A DNA stretch of 64,000 bases, taken from the NCBI GenBank assembly GCA_022822545.1, contig JAJEBE010000043.1, forward strand, positions 1-64,000, written 5' to 3'. Numbering within the stretch: position 1 is the first letter of the stretch; each line of letters begins with the position of its first letter. The position numbers and the translations under genes are program-made. The stretch is from Anaerolineae bacterium. Its GTDB lineage: Bacteria > Chloroflexota > Anaerolineae > Aggregatilineales > Phototrophicaceae. Positions 1 through 9,179 of this stretch are shown one piece after another. The notes beneath the pieces were generated by a model. That model had not been told where the DNA came from. It ran no database searches and saw only the letters and a list, made by a program, of their open reading frames with translations.

Positions 1-7
1 CCACTCT

Positions 8-79
8 GCGGGCATAGTTCAGCGGTAGAACATTTCCTTGCCAAGGAAAAGGTCACGGGTTCGAATCCCGTTGCCCGCT
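8..79 (+). tRNA. tRNA-Gly (anticodon GCC)
   Basis: Acceptor stem GCGGGCA(8-14)/TGCCCGC(72-78); anticodon stem TTTCC/GGAAA with loop TTGCCAA; T-arm GGGTTCGAATCCC. No encoded CCA. Confidence 0.95.
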
Positions 80-84
80 ATGTG

Positions 85-112
85 AAACCAATCGTCTGCA
101 TTGGTTTTTTGT
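85..112 (+). terminator. Rho-independent terminator downstream of tRNA-Gly
   Basis: AAACCAAT (85-92) / ATTGGTTT (100-107) stem followed by a T-rich tract. Confidence 0.7.
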
Positions 113-170
113 TTGAATCAGACTGGATAGCAATCAGGTAAGAATCGCGCTTGTCGCGCTGTCCGCAAGG

Positions 171-617
171 ATGCGCGCCTTCAAAATTGGCCGGGCGCGG
201 ATAGAAAGATCAGGAGTGTGTCGCGTGGAAAGCACTGCCAAAACCGCCGAGATAAGAGATGACGCGCAGCTGGTGATTGAGGTTATCAGCGAGAAGGAAG
301 ACATCCAGTTGGATTATACGGCAGCGTCGATTTCCTGGCTGGATACCTATATCGATGAACACCGCGCCGAACTGGACACGCGGGAAAAAGCACTTTTGCA
401 GGAGAAATTTGGCGCCTATCTGGGTGAATCAATCCGGCGCAATTTCGGCGGCGAGTGGGTGCGCGAGGACGAAGATCGCTGGTTGATCGCGTTCGGCGAA
501 ACCGCCCGGACGTCGCCATATGAAATCATCGGCGAACATCTCGATCATCACATTCCGCTGTCAAGCATATTCGAGCATATCCCCGATCAGTTCAATCGCC
601 GCGCCGCGCAGAACTAG
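171..617 (+). CDS. Hypothetical protein (148 aa)
   Basis: Uninterrupted ORF; acidic soluble protein; true start uncertain (could be internal). Confidence 0.6.
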   Translation: MRAFKIGRARIERSGVCRVESTAKTAEIRDDAQLVIEVISEKEDIQLDYTAASISWLDTYIDEHRAELDTREKALLQEKFGAYLGESIRRNFGGEWVREDEDRWLIAFGETARTSPYEIIGEHLDHHIPLSSIFEHIPDQFNRRAAQN

Positions 618-715
618 ACGGCGCGCGGTCAGCAATCGCGAGCGAAGAGTGTCACAAATGTGGCGCCCCTTTTTTGTCCTAATGCAATTGGAATTGTGAC
701 TGGGAAAGCATCGCG

Positions 716-3445
716 TCAATTGTAGTTATAGGCGTTGGCGGCGTATTCCTTGGCAGTGCCCGCCACCACCGCCAGCGTCATGCCCCGTTCAGCCGCCTGC
801 TTCTTGGCGGAATCCACCTCGCTCTTGAGCCGGAGCAATTCACGGTCATCGGCATCGTAGGTTAACCCGTCATTGACCAGCAATTCAGCGATTGAAGACA
901 AGAGCGTGTTGCGCATCATCAGGCCGACCAAATCGCTGATGACGGCGACGATATCTTTTGCATGCTCTGCTTCATAGGCAACGTGCAACGCTTGCCGATA
1001 GCGGGTCAACGCTTCCGGCAGGCGATTGGCTGCGGTCAAGACCTGGCCCAGCAGGCGCAATTGCTGCGCTTCGGCCGCTCGGTCATGGATTTCCCGCGCA
1101 ATATACAGCGCCGATGTATGAAAGTTGACCGCTTCGCTCCAGCGCTCCATTTGCACATGGACGGCGCCGAGGCCGCGCAATACCTGGCCTTCCATCGCCC
1201 GATTGGATTGCCGCTTGAAGTGATCGTTGGCGCTTTCCAGCATGGTAATCGCCTGCCGCGGGTCGCCGATATCGAGCTGCGCCAAGCCCAGCTTGAAGAG
1301 TATTTGCGCTTCGTTCTGCTGATCATCGCGGTTGCGCGCAATCGTCAACGCCATTTCCAGCGCCTCGACGGCAGTGACGGATTCGCCCAATTCAAGGTGG
1401 GCATCGCCGCGATTGATTTGCAGGAACATTGCCGCTTCCTGATCGCCCAGGTCGGCCGCCAGATGCAAGCCCCGCTGAATGTGGTTGAGCGCGGTCACCG
1501 CGGCGCCTGTCCGCACCAGCAACCCCGCCAGCATATCGAGGCTGGAGAGAATGCCGGCTTTGTCGTCGGTGTCTTCGTGGATTTGCAGGACTTCATTGAA
1601 TGTCGCTACGGCTTCGTCTTCGCGATCGCGATCAATCTGGATTTTGCCGATCGCCTCCAGGATTTCCAGCACGCGCGGCGTATCGTCATGCTGTCGCGCC
1701 AAACTGAGCGCCGTTCGCAATTCGACGCCTTCGATGGCGTTGGGCGGGCTCTCGCTGCTGATGAACAAGCCGGCGAGCAAATCCAGCGTTTCCAGCACGC
1801 CATCTTTGTCGGCTTCGCTTTCGTAGATGTCCAGGACTTCGCCATAAGTGGCGATGGCGTCACCTTCGCGGCCTTGCTTGATCTGCAGCTTGGCGATCGC
1901 TTTGAGGATCTGTAACTGGCGCGCGATTTCGTTGTTTTCGCTCGCTACGTTCAGAGCCGTGCGCAACTGGTCGATGCTGACGGACTGCAATTCGTCATCG
2001 TCGACGGGCATGAAGGTCGCGTCGTCAATTGCGGTGTCCACCGGCTGCGCGATTTCAGTTTCTTGGTCCTCTTCGTCCAGACGGTCAGCCACTGCGACAG
2101 CTTCCGCCTCGGGATCTTCGCCGCCGGCGTCGGGAATGGCTTCCTCGTCGGCTGCGCTTGGCGTCTCGTCGGTTGAGTCTTCAACCTCGTCGAATTCGAG
2201 TGTATCTCCCGCGGCCAGCGCTTGCAGCAGCGCCAGTTCGTAGGCATAGCCGGTTTCAATGACCAGCGCGTCATTTGACGACAAGACCGCTGCGATATCG
2301 ACGGCCAGGGTTGCATCGCCACCCTCCGCTGCCGCAGCGGCGGTCGCCACGATATCGTCCATCTCGATGACCAAGCGCTCCTCGGCGTTGGGTCCGTCGA
2401 GCAAGTCGTTCAAGTGCGCCAGCGTCGCGCTTCCGATCTTTTCTCTCAGCGCATCCAGCTGCTCATTCTCTCGCGCATACGCTTGCAAGTAGTCTTGCAC
2501 GATCGGATGCAGGCGATAGACATCGTGGTCAGCGCGCTGAAAGCCATCGACCAGAAACAAACGCGACAGCACAGTCATGGACTTGTTGACTGCCGCCATG
2601 GGCAGATCTGTGAGTTGGCTCAGAAACGCGCCGGACGCTTCCCCGCGCGCGGTGGCGCCCAGCGTGACCAGCAAGTCTTGCAAGCGGGGATTGAGCGCGC
2701 GGAATCCCGCGTTCAAGGCGGCCGCGCTTCCGTTGCCATCCGCTTCGTCGAACAGCTCCTCCAAGGCGGCGTCGAATTCAGCCGGGGATTGCTGGGCGAC
2801 AATCATGCTGCGAGCCGCCACCACCAGCGGCAAGGCTTCGCCCTCGAAGCGGCCGACGATCGCGTCTATAGCGTCATCGGTCTCGTCGTCCGCTAGGCCC
2901 GCCTTCTGTTTGAAGAGCAGGAGCGCATCTTCAGCCGACAAATTGCCGATGCCTTGATTGCGCCAATCGCCTCCGCCCAAAGCGCGGTCACTGGTCACCA
3001 CCAGCGAGATACCCTGGCAGCAGCGCTCATAGAGTTGGGTCAATACGGATTCCTCGATCGCGCCATCGAGTATGAGCAGCGGATTGCGCCGGCGCAGCAA
3101 TTCGGCGACCGCCGCTGCCTTGCTTAATGGGTTGGCGGCGTTGCAGATATCCTTGTCGCCGTAGGCTCGCCCGATGCGCGCCAGCAGCTCGACCAGCGTG
3201 GGCTGCCGCGCCCCCAGCCACAAGACCGATTGCTCGCCGCGCTGCAGGATGACGTTGGCGATGGTGGCGGCGATGGTGGTCTTGCCGATGCCCGAGACGC
3301 CGTGCAGCACCAGGGGCTGGCTTTGCCGCAAACGAAGCAGCAGCGCCCGCAGGGTGTCGTCCCGCCCGACCGGCCGCCCGAAGCGGCGCAAGGGCAAATC
3401 AGACATCGCGGTGACGGCAGCTTCGAGGGGTTTACGCTCTGCCAT
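716..3445 (-). CDS. STAND-type (NB-ARC-like) NTPase with C-terminal TPR repeats
   Basis: P-loop GVSGIGKTT, hydrophobic strand ending in D (NPLLILDGA), acidic linker, then TPR-like repeats (AEAQQLRLLGQVLTAANRLPEALTRYRQAL). Confidence 0.8.
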   Translation of the reverse strand: MAERKPLEAAVTAMSDLPLRRFGRPVGRDDTLRALLLRLRQSQPLVLHGVSGIGKTTIAATIANVILQRGEQSVLWLGARQPTLVELLARIGRAYGDKDICNAANPLSKAAAVAELLRRRNPLLILDGAIEESVLTQLYERCCQGISLVVTSDRALGGGDWRNQGIGNLSAEDALLLFKQKAGLADDETDDAIDAIVGRFEGEALPLVVAARSMIVAQQSPAEFDAALEELFDEADGNGSAAALNAGFRALNPRLQDLLVTLGATARGEASGAFLSQLTDLPMAAVNKSMTVLSRLFLVDGFQRADHDVYRLHPIVQDYLQAYARENEQLDALREKIGSATLAHLNDLLDGPNAEERLVIEMDDIVATAAAAAEGGDATLAVDIAAVLSSNDALVIETGYAYELALLQALAAGDTLEFDEVEDSTDETPSAADEEAIPDAGGEDPEAEAVAVADRLDEEDQETEIAQPVDTAIDDATFMPVDDDELQSVSIDQLRTALNVASENNEIARQLQILKAIAKLQIKQGREGDAIATYGEVLDIYESEADKDGVLETLDLLAGLFISSESPPNAIEGVELRTALSLARQHDDTPRVLEILEAIGKIQIDRDREDEAVATFNEVLQIHEDTDDKAGILSSLDMLAGLLVRTGAAVTALNHIQRGLHLAADLGDQEAAMFLQINRGDAHLELGESVTAVEALEMALTIARNRDDQQNEAQILFKLGLAQLDIGDPRQAITMLESANDHFKRQSNRAMEGQVLRGLGAVHVQMERWSEAVNFHTSALYIAREIHDRAAEAQQLRLLGQVLTAANRLPEALTRYRQALHVAYEAEHAKDIVAVISDLVGLMMRNTLLSSIAELLVNDGLTYDADDRELLRLKSEVDSAKKQAAERGMTLAVVAGTAKEYAANAYNYN

Positions 3446-3622
3446 GTCTCCCCCAGGGTGTGGAATATCGCGTCAACGAGCAAGTTCAGCAATAGTATAG
3501 CATTGACGTCAAAATTAGGACAATTGAGCGGGGGCGGTATATTCGCCGCTAACAGCCGTCGCCAATCCCGGTAGCGCGCTTGATTGGGCGCAACGATTCT
3601 GGGCGCGCGAGCCAGCTTTGGC

Positions 3623-3651
3623 TTGAAGAATCGCGCTCCCTTGACTATACT
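3623..3651 (+). promoter_or_regulatory. Sigma70-like promoter of tRNA-Lys
   Basis: TTGAAG (3623-3628), 17-nt spacer, TATACT (3646-3651), 12 nt before the tRNA. Confidence 0.6.
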
Positions 3652-3663
3652 GCGTGGCTGTTT

Positions 3664-3735
3664 GGGCGCGTGGCGCAATGGCAGCGCAGTTGACTTTTAA
3701 TCAATTGGTTGCAGGTTCGAATCCTGCCGCGCTCA
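3664..3735 (+). tRNA. tRNA-Lys (anticodon TTT)
   Basis: Acceptor GGGCGCG/CGCGCTC; anticodon loop CTTTTAA; T-arm GCAGGTTCGAATCCTGC. No encoded CCA. Confidence 0.93.
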
Positions 3736-3808
3736 CTGCCAGATCTGTTCCGTCTCTCGCAATAGCCAGCCTCAGTGCAGCAGGCGTGCGCCGCGTTATA
3801 TAATGGCG

Positions 3809-5488
3809 CTACAGCATGTCCGGGATCCAAGCCAACGGCGCGATGCCCGCGACATCGGTCTTCACATCGATTACGGCCGGACGACCGGCGGCGAAAGCCT
3901 GCTCCAGCGCGGACCCGATCTCGCTCGACTTGCGCACGGTGACGCCGAGGCAGCCCATCGACTCCGCAATCGGCGCGAAGTCCGTATCCTCAAATAGCCA
4001 TAGCTCATCCGAACCAGTTGTCCTTCCGCCATAAACCGCTTCCACACCCGCCTGCTCTTGATTGAGCGAGTGGTTGTTATTGACTACAGTTACCGTATTG
4101 ATGCCACAGCGAAGGGCCGTCTCTAGTTCCGCCAGGTGGTACCAAATGCCGCCATCGCCGGTGAAACAAAGCACAGGGCGGTCCGGCCCCGCGCACTTGG
4201 CGCCAATCGCAGCCGGCAGTCCCCAGCCGAGCGAGCCGGAGCAGCGGATGAATGACTGCTCAGGATGCCGCAAATCAAGCATGGCGCCGGTCCAAATACC
4301 GGAGTGCCCGGTATCGGATACGAGGATCGCGTCCGCTGGCAAATGCTCGCTCAAGGCCTTGCAGAGGCGCTCGGGGCGGATAGGCTCTGCCTCCGAGTTG
4401 TAATGCCTGCCGACATCTTCCCGCCAGGCGCCTATCCGCTCGCCTACCCGCTCAATCCAATCCGTTCGGGCAGGCGCAGTTTTCGCGCTATCCAGCATCT
4501 GCCGCAGCGTGGCGCGCGCGTCCCCCTGCAAACCGACTTCGACCGGATAGTTGCGGCCGATTTCTGCCGGATTGATATCGAGTTGAATGGCGCGGACGCC
4601 CGGCGGCGGAATGGTGTAATTGTTGGTGAGCTGCCCACCAGTATGACTGCCGATATAGAAAACCAAATCCGCTTCACAAAGGATCTGATTGGCGCAAGCG
4701 CGCGAGTAGGAGCCGGGCAAGCCTACGGCCAGCGGATGATCCGCCGGAAACATGGCTTTGGCATTGAGCGCGGTCGCCACCGGAATCGATAATTTTTCCG
4801 CCAGCGCGATAAGCTCGTCGCGGGCATCAGACGTGGTTACGCCGCCGCCGGCGATGATCACCGGGCGCTGCGCTGATTCCAATAGACAAAGTGCAGCAAC
4901 GACTGATTCTTGATCGGCAACCGGACGGAAGGGCGGCAAATTGGCAAATTGGCCTTCGACGATGACCTCCAGGTCCGCCTCGACATCCACCACACGCCCG
5001 CCATCGATGCCCTCCAAGTCCAGGTGCGTCGGCTGTGGCGTGCCGGTGGTGGCGGCGCGAAACGCCTGCCGCAGGTGATGCGACAACTCTTCCGCTTTGG
5101 CGACGTAAGCGCTGTATTTTGTGACCGCGGAGAAGGGAGCATGATGATCCACTTCCTGGTAAGCATGGCGCAATTGACGCGGCTGCTGCTCTCGGCCGGT
5201 GATCGCGACCACCGGCGAGCAAGACAGCCAAGCGTCTTGCAAACCGGCCGCGAGATTGACTGCGCCGACCGACTGCGCCATACACAAACTCGGAGCGCGC
5301 TTGACGCGAGCGTAGGCATCGGCCATGTAAGCGGCGGCTTTCTCGCCGTGCGTCTGCACCCGTTTGATGCCGAGCTTCTCCATCTCCATCAGCGCGCGCG
5401 GAGCAATGTAGGGCATGAAGAATACATGCGATATGCCATAGCCATATACAGTTTCGGCCAGCAGCCTGGCGCCTGTCATCCTGGGCAT
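3809..5488 (-). CDS. Thiamine-pyrophosphate-dependent enzyme, acetolactate-synthase-like
   Basis: TPP-enzyme N-terminal 'HGEKAAAYMADAYAR', C-terminal 'CFTGDGGIWYHLAELETALRCGINTVTVVNNN' (GDG...NN). Start set to MPRMTGARLL. Confidence 0.85.
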   Translation of the reverse strand: MPRMTGARLLAETVYGYGISHVFFMPYIAPRALMEMEKLGIKRVQTHGEKAAAYMADAYARVKRAPSLCMAQSVGAVNLAAGLQDAWLSCSPVVAITGREQQPRQLRHAYQEVDHHAPFSAVTKYSAYVAKAEELSHHLRQAFRAATTGTPQPTHLDLEGIDGGRVVDVEADLEVIVEGQFANLPPFRPVADQESVVAALCLLESAQRPVIIAGGGVTTSDARDELIALAEKLSIPVATALNAKAMFPADHPLAVGLPGSYSRACANQILCEADLVFYIGSHTGGQLTNNYTIPPPGVRAIQLDINPAEIGRNYPVEVGLQGDARATLRQMLDSAKTAPARTDWIERVGERIGAWREDVGRHYNSEAEPIRPERLCKALSEHLPADAILVSDTGHSGIWTGAMLDLRHPEQSFIRCSGSLGWGLPAAIGAKCAGPDRPVLCFTGDGGIWYHLAELETALRCGINTVTVVNNNHSLNQEQAGVEAVYGGRTTGSDELWLFEDTDFAPIAESMGCLGVTVRKSSEIGSALEQAFAAGRPAVIDVKTDVAGIAPLAWIPDML

Positions 5489-5615
5489 ATTGTCTTCCTC
5501 CGCCTGAAACAGAACCGCGCAGAGCATAACGCCTGTAGTAGGCAATTGCCAGGTATCGAATCGGGCGCGCTTTGCGGAAATCATGACCGCTATGCTACAA
5601 TGCTAATCAAATTGC

Positions 5616-5644
5616 TTGACAAATTCGTCCTGCTGCGGTAAAGT
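5616..5644 (+). promoter_or_regulatory. Sigma70-like promoter of the ABC-transporter/chaperonin-like operon
   Basis: TTGACA (5616-5621), 17-nt spacer, TAAAGT (5639-5644). Confidence 0.65.
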
Positions 5645-5670
5645 TGCGCAAATCGGGTTAATCGGTTAAC
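5643..5670 (+). promoter_or_regulatory. Putative LacI-family operator region
   Basis: GTTGCGCAA followed by near-palindrome GTTAATC|GGTTAAC (5657-5670) with central CG, just downstream of the -10. Confidence 0.55.
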
Positions 5671-5796
5671 AGAGTACGCCAATTGTGCTTGATTTAGACG
5701 GCGTTTTCGGTGCTGGCGCAGGCAATTGAGGAGGTGCGCGCGACAAGAGAGAAGTGCTGCATTCGAGTAATTAGTTCATGTCTTGAGGAGAAAACA

Positions 5797-7176
5797 ATGT
5801 CTGAAAAAGAAAAACTTGGAAGAGAACAGATCAGCCGGCGCGACCTGCTGAAGATGCTCGGTAGCAGCGCTGCTGGCGTGAGCCTCGCCAAAGTTGCCGG
5901 ACTCAGCGGCGCGGCGACTGCCTTGTTGCAAGGCATGCCGGCTGGCGCGCAGAGCAAAGTCGAAATCTGGACCGGTTTCGGCCAGGGACGTATGGCTGAC
6001 GCTATGACGAGCGCCATCGAACAATTCGCTGCCGAAAATCCCGGCTTTGCGCCCGAGCATATCATCGTACCCTGGGGCGAGATCACCGATCGCGTGCTCG
6101 CCGCCACCGCCGCTGGCTCCCCGCCCGATGTGCACCGCGGTTGGTCCGGGACCGTTGGCAATGCCGCTATCGGCGCGCTGACCAATTTGCAGCCTTATGT
6201 TGATGCCCAGAATGTCGATCTAGATGATTTCTGGCCCGCTACTCTCAGCCAAATGAAGCACAATGGCGATGTGCACGCGATGAGTATTTCGACGATTGTG
6301 CAGTTCTTGTACTACAACAAAGATCGCATGAGAGAAGCCGGCTTGGATCCCGATAGCCCGCCGAGCACCATTGCCGAATTGGATGAACAAGGCGCGGCGC
6401 TTAACGATGTGGCTGATGACGGAACAATCAATCGGCTTGGGTTCTCCCCGACGGTGCCGGGTCTGCAAATCTGGGACTGGGGCGCTGCTTTCGGCAGCCA
6501 ATACTGGGATGAGTCCGAGGGCAATATCGCCATCGATGAAGAAGCCATGATCGCCTTGTTTGAGTGGTACAAGTCCTACTCCGATGAGTTTGGCGCCGAG
6601 AATTTGCAGGCTTACGCCAGCACCTACGGCGGCAACAACTTCGGTCGCAATACCCCTCAAGGCATCTATTACACCGGCTTGATCACTTTCTGGGTTCTGG
6701 GCAGTTGGTCCTATAACGATATGGGCGAATATGGTCCGGATGTAGATTTCGATGTCGTTCCGATCCCGCAGTTGGAGAGCGCTGATGACTCGACGCCGGG
6801 CACGTCCAACGGCAACATGTACCTGGTGCCGGCCAATTGCGCCAATCCTGATGGCGGCTTTGCCTTCGCCAACTTCATGAGTTCGTCGCCCTTCGTGGCG
6901 ATCAACAAGGCGCTGCCCGACAGTGTCATGCCTTCAAGACGCTCCCTGGCGAACCTGCCGGAAGTGGACGAAAAAGAAGGCGGTTGGACGATCCTGGCGC
7001 GCGACGAAATCCTGCCGAATACCCTGCAACGCCCCAGCTTCGGCGGCAATGGCTTCTTCGGCCGCGCGCTGAGCGAAGGGGCAGAAAATGTCATGTTCCA
7101 CGGCGCTGACCCAGCCACTGTGCTGGCAGACGCTGTCGACCGCTCCCGCCGCGAGGTGGAACGCTTGAGGGGTTAA
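5797..7176 (+). CDS. Carbohydrate ABC transporter, extracellular substrate-binding protein (Tat signal)
   Basis: Twin-arginine leader SRRDLLKMLGSSAAGVSLA; family-1 solute-binding protein features; followed by two permease genes. Confidence 0.88.
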   Translation: MSEKEKLGREQISRRDLLKMLGSSAAGVSLAKVAGLSGAATALLQGMPAGAQSKVEIWTGFGQGRMADAMTSAIEQFAAENPGFAPEHIIVPWGEITDRVLAATAAGSPPDVHRGWSGTVGNAAIGALTNLQPYVDAQNVDLDDFWPATLSQMKHNGDVHAMSISTIVQFLYYNKDRMREAGLDPDSPPSTIAELDEQGAALNDVADDGTINRLGFSPTVPGLQIWDWGAAFGSQYWDESEGNIAIDEEAMIALFEWYKSYSDEFGAENLQAYASTYGGNNFGRNTPQGIYYTGLITFWVLGSWSYNDMGEYGPDVDFDVVPIPQLESADDSTPGTSNGNMYLVPANCANPDGGFAFANFMSSSPFVAINKALPDSVMPSRRSLANLPEVDEKEGGWTILARDEILPNTLQRPSFGGNGFFGRALSEGAENVMFHGADPATVLADAVDRSRREVERLRG

Positions 7177-7193
7177 TCCCCGGAATTGTATGT

Positions 7194-7222
7194 GTAGGGG
7201 CGACTCTGTGAGTCGCCCCTAC
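7194..7222. repeat. Perfect palindromic hairpin repeat
   Basis: GTAGGGGCGACTC-TGT-GAGTCGCCCCTAC, 13-bp perfect stem. Confidence 0.9.
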
Positions 7223-7243
7223 TTCAATGTTTCGTCATGACCA

Positions 7244-7269
7244 ACGGGCGAGACAAGTCTCGCCCCTAC
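7244..7269. repeat. Second, related palindromic element
   Basis: ACGGGCGAGACAAGTCTCGCCCCTAC; GGGCGAGAC/GTCTCGCCC inverted repeat. Confidence 0.8.
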
Positions 7270-7349
7270 AAGCGTCTACTGCGGTCAGATTGGACAGGCG
7301 CATTGTTGAGCCGGCCGACGCCAAGAACGTTTCGCGTTGAGATGAATCC

Positions 7350-8270
7350 ATGTTCAAACTGAAACGAAATCCTGCCAGCCAACCTAACAGTTGGCGCACC
7401 GACAACCTCCCGGCCTGGGGTCTGTTCTTCGTCATGCCCTGGATCATCGGCTTTCTCGCCTTCACGGTTTATCCCTTCTTCGCCTCCTTATATTTCAGCT
7501 TCACCAACTTCAATATCATCAATTTCAGCCCACGCTGGGTGGGCTTGGACAATTATGTCGAGCTTTTCACCTACGATCCGCTCTTTTGGATTTCCATCGG
7601 CAATTCCATCAAATACGCGGCGCTGCTGCTGGTCTTTGCCACCGTATTCGATATTTTTATCGCCTACCTGCTCAGCTTGAATGTTAAGTTTCTATCGATC
7701 TATCGCACCGTTTTCTTCTTTCCCGTATTGGTGCCAGTGGTGGCGGCCAGCCTGACCTGGATTTGGATCCTCAATCCGCGCTTTGGATTGATCAACGGCT
7801 TGCTGGATTTGATTGGCGTCAAAGGCCCGAATTGGTTGGCATCGCCGGACACCGCGATGTTATCCCTTATTTTCATTGCCGTTTGGGGTAGCGGCCGTCA
7901 GGTGATCGTCTATCTCTCCGGCTTCAATGACATTCCGCGATCCCTGTATGAAGCGGCCGATATTGATGGCGCGTCGGGCTTACAGAAGTTTCGCCGCATC
8001 ACCCTGCCGCTGCTGACCCCGCAGATCTTTTTTAATGTGGTCACGCTCATCATCTTCTCGCTGCAGTCGTTCAGCGAAGTCTACATCATGACAGGCGGCG
8101 GACCCGCCAACTCCACCCTGCTCTACGCCGTAAATCTCTACAACCGCGCCTTTCACGATTTCGCCATGGGCTACGCCTCGGCGCTGGCTTGGATCATGTT
8201 TCTGCTGATTTTGGGTCTGACACTTATCATCTTCAAATTCCTCAGCGGCAAAGTCATCTATGAACGTTAG
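7350..8270 (+). CDS. Carbohydrate ABC transporter permease (MalF-type)
   Basis: Multiple TM segments and EAA loop 'YEAADIDGASGLQKFRRITLPLLTP'. Confidence 0.92.
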   Translation: MFKLKRNPASQPNSWRTDNLPAWGLFFVMPWIIGFLAFTVYPFFASLYFSFTNFNIINFSPRWVGLDNYVELFTYDPLFWISIGNSIKYAALLLVFATVFDIFIAYLLSLNVKFLSIYRTVFFFPVLVPVVAASLTWIWILNPRFGLINGLLDLIGVKGPNWLASPDTAMLSLIFIAVWGSGRQVIVYLSGFNDIPRSLYEAADIDGASGLQKFRRITLPLLTPQIFFNVVTLIIFSLQSFSEVYIMTGGGPANSTLLYAVNLYNRAFHDFAMGYASALAWIMFLLILGLTLIIFKFLSGKVIYER

Positions 8271-8284
8271 GACGAGACAATAAT

Positions 8285-9175
8285 ATGGCAGTTTTACGAC
8301 CTGCTCTCGCCAACGGACGTACCCTCAGCGATGAAGAGCGAAAGTACTTTCTCGTTCGGCGAGCGAAAACCATCCTCACTCACTCGGTTCTGATCATATT
8401 CGGCATCACCTTCATGCTGCCCTTCGTATGGATGGTCAGCAGTTCGCTCAAGCCCAATGTCGATATCTTCGAGTTGCCGGTGCGCTTGATACCCAAAACC
8501 TATCGCCTCGAGAATTACGTTGACGCCACCAACGCCATCCCCTTCTGGCAATATCTTTGGAATTCCACCTATTACACCGTATTCGCCACCATCGGCTCGG
8601 TGCTTTCCAATACCTTTATCGCCTACGGTTTTTCGCGCGTTCGCTGGCGCGGGCGGAACGTGCTCTTCATTATCGTGATCGCGACGATGATGCTGCCCTT
8701 CCAGGTGCGCATGATCCCGCTCTACGTGCTCTTCGCCAAGCTGGGCTGGCTGAATTCATTCCTGCCGCTGATCGTGCCGAACTTCTTCGGCAACGCCTTC
8801 TATATTTTCCTCATGCGACAGTTCATGATGACCCTTCCGCGAGAGCTTGACGATGCCGCTCGCATTGACGGCGCAAGCGAATGGGGCATCTTCTGGCGCA
8901 TCGCCGTGCCGCTCTCCAAACCCGCAATCCTGACCGTCGCCATCTTCGAGATCATCCACACCTGGCACGACTTCGTCGGTCCGCTGGTCTACTTGCGCCA
9001 CCCGACCAAGTACACCCTGTCCATCGGTTTGCGGCTCTACTTCACGCAGTACGGCGCCGAATGGGGCCTGCTGATGGCGGCGGCAGCCATGTTCACGATA
9101 CCGATGGTGATCTTCTTCTTCTTTGCTCAGCGCTCTTTCATCGAAGGCATTACCCTGACAGGCCTCAAAGGTTAG
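8285..9175 (+). CDS. Carbohydrate ABC transporter permease (MalG-type)
   Basis: TM segments and EAA loop 'DDAARIDGASEWGIFWRIAVPLSKPA'. Confidence 0.92.
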   Translation: MAVLRPALANGRTLSDEERKYFLVRRAKTILTHSVLIIFGITFMLPFVWMVSSSLKPNVDIFELPVRLIPKTYRLENYVDATNAIPFWQYLWNSTYYTVFATIGSVLSNTFIAYGFSRVRWRGRNVLFIIVIATMMLPFQVRMIPLYVLFAKLGWLNSFLPLIVPNFFGNAFYIFLMRQFMMTLPRELDDAARIDGASEWGIFWRIAVPLSKPAILTVAIFEIIHTWHDFVGPLVYLRHPTKYTLSIGLRLYFTQYGAEWGLLMAAAAMFTIPMVIFFFFAQRSFIEGITLTGLKG

Positions 9176-9179
9176 CTGC

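Noticed and set aside
962-1915. 317-aa + strand ORF opposite the STAND/TPR gene
   Set aside because: Shadow ORF; repetitive composition mirrors the antisense of the TPR repeats.
8-3735. tRNA-bounded integrative element
   Set aside because: No integrase and no tRNA-end direct repeat seen; the tRNA flanks alone are insufficient.
7194-7269. Short CRISPR array
   Set aside because: The two units are palindromes of different length and sequence with no regular spacers; no cas genes.
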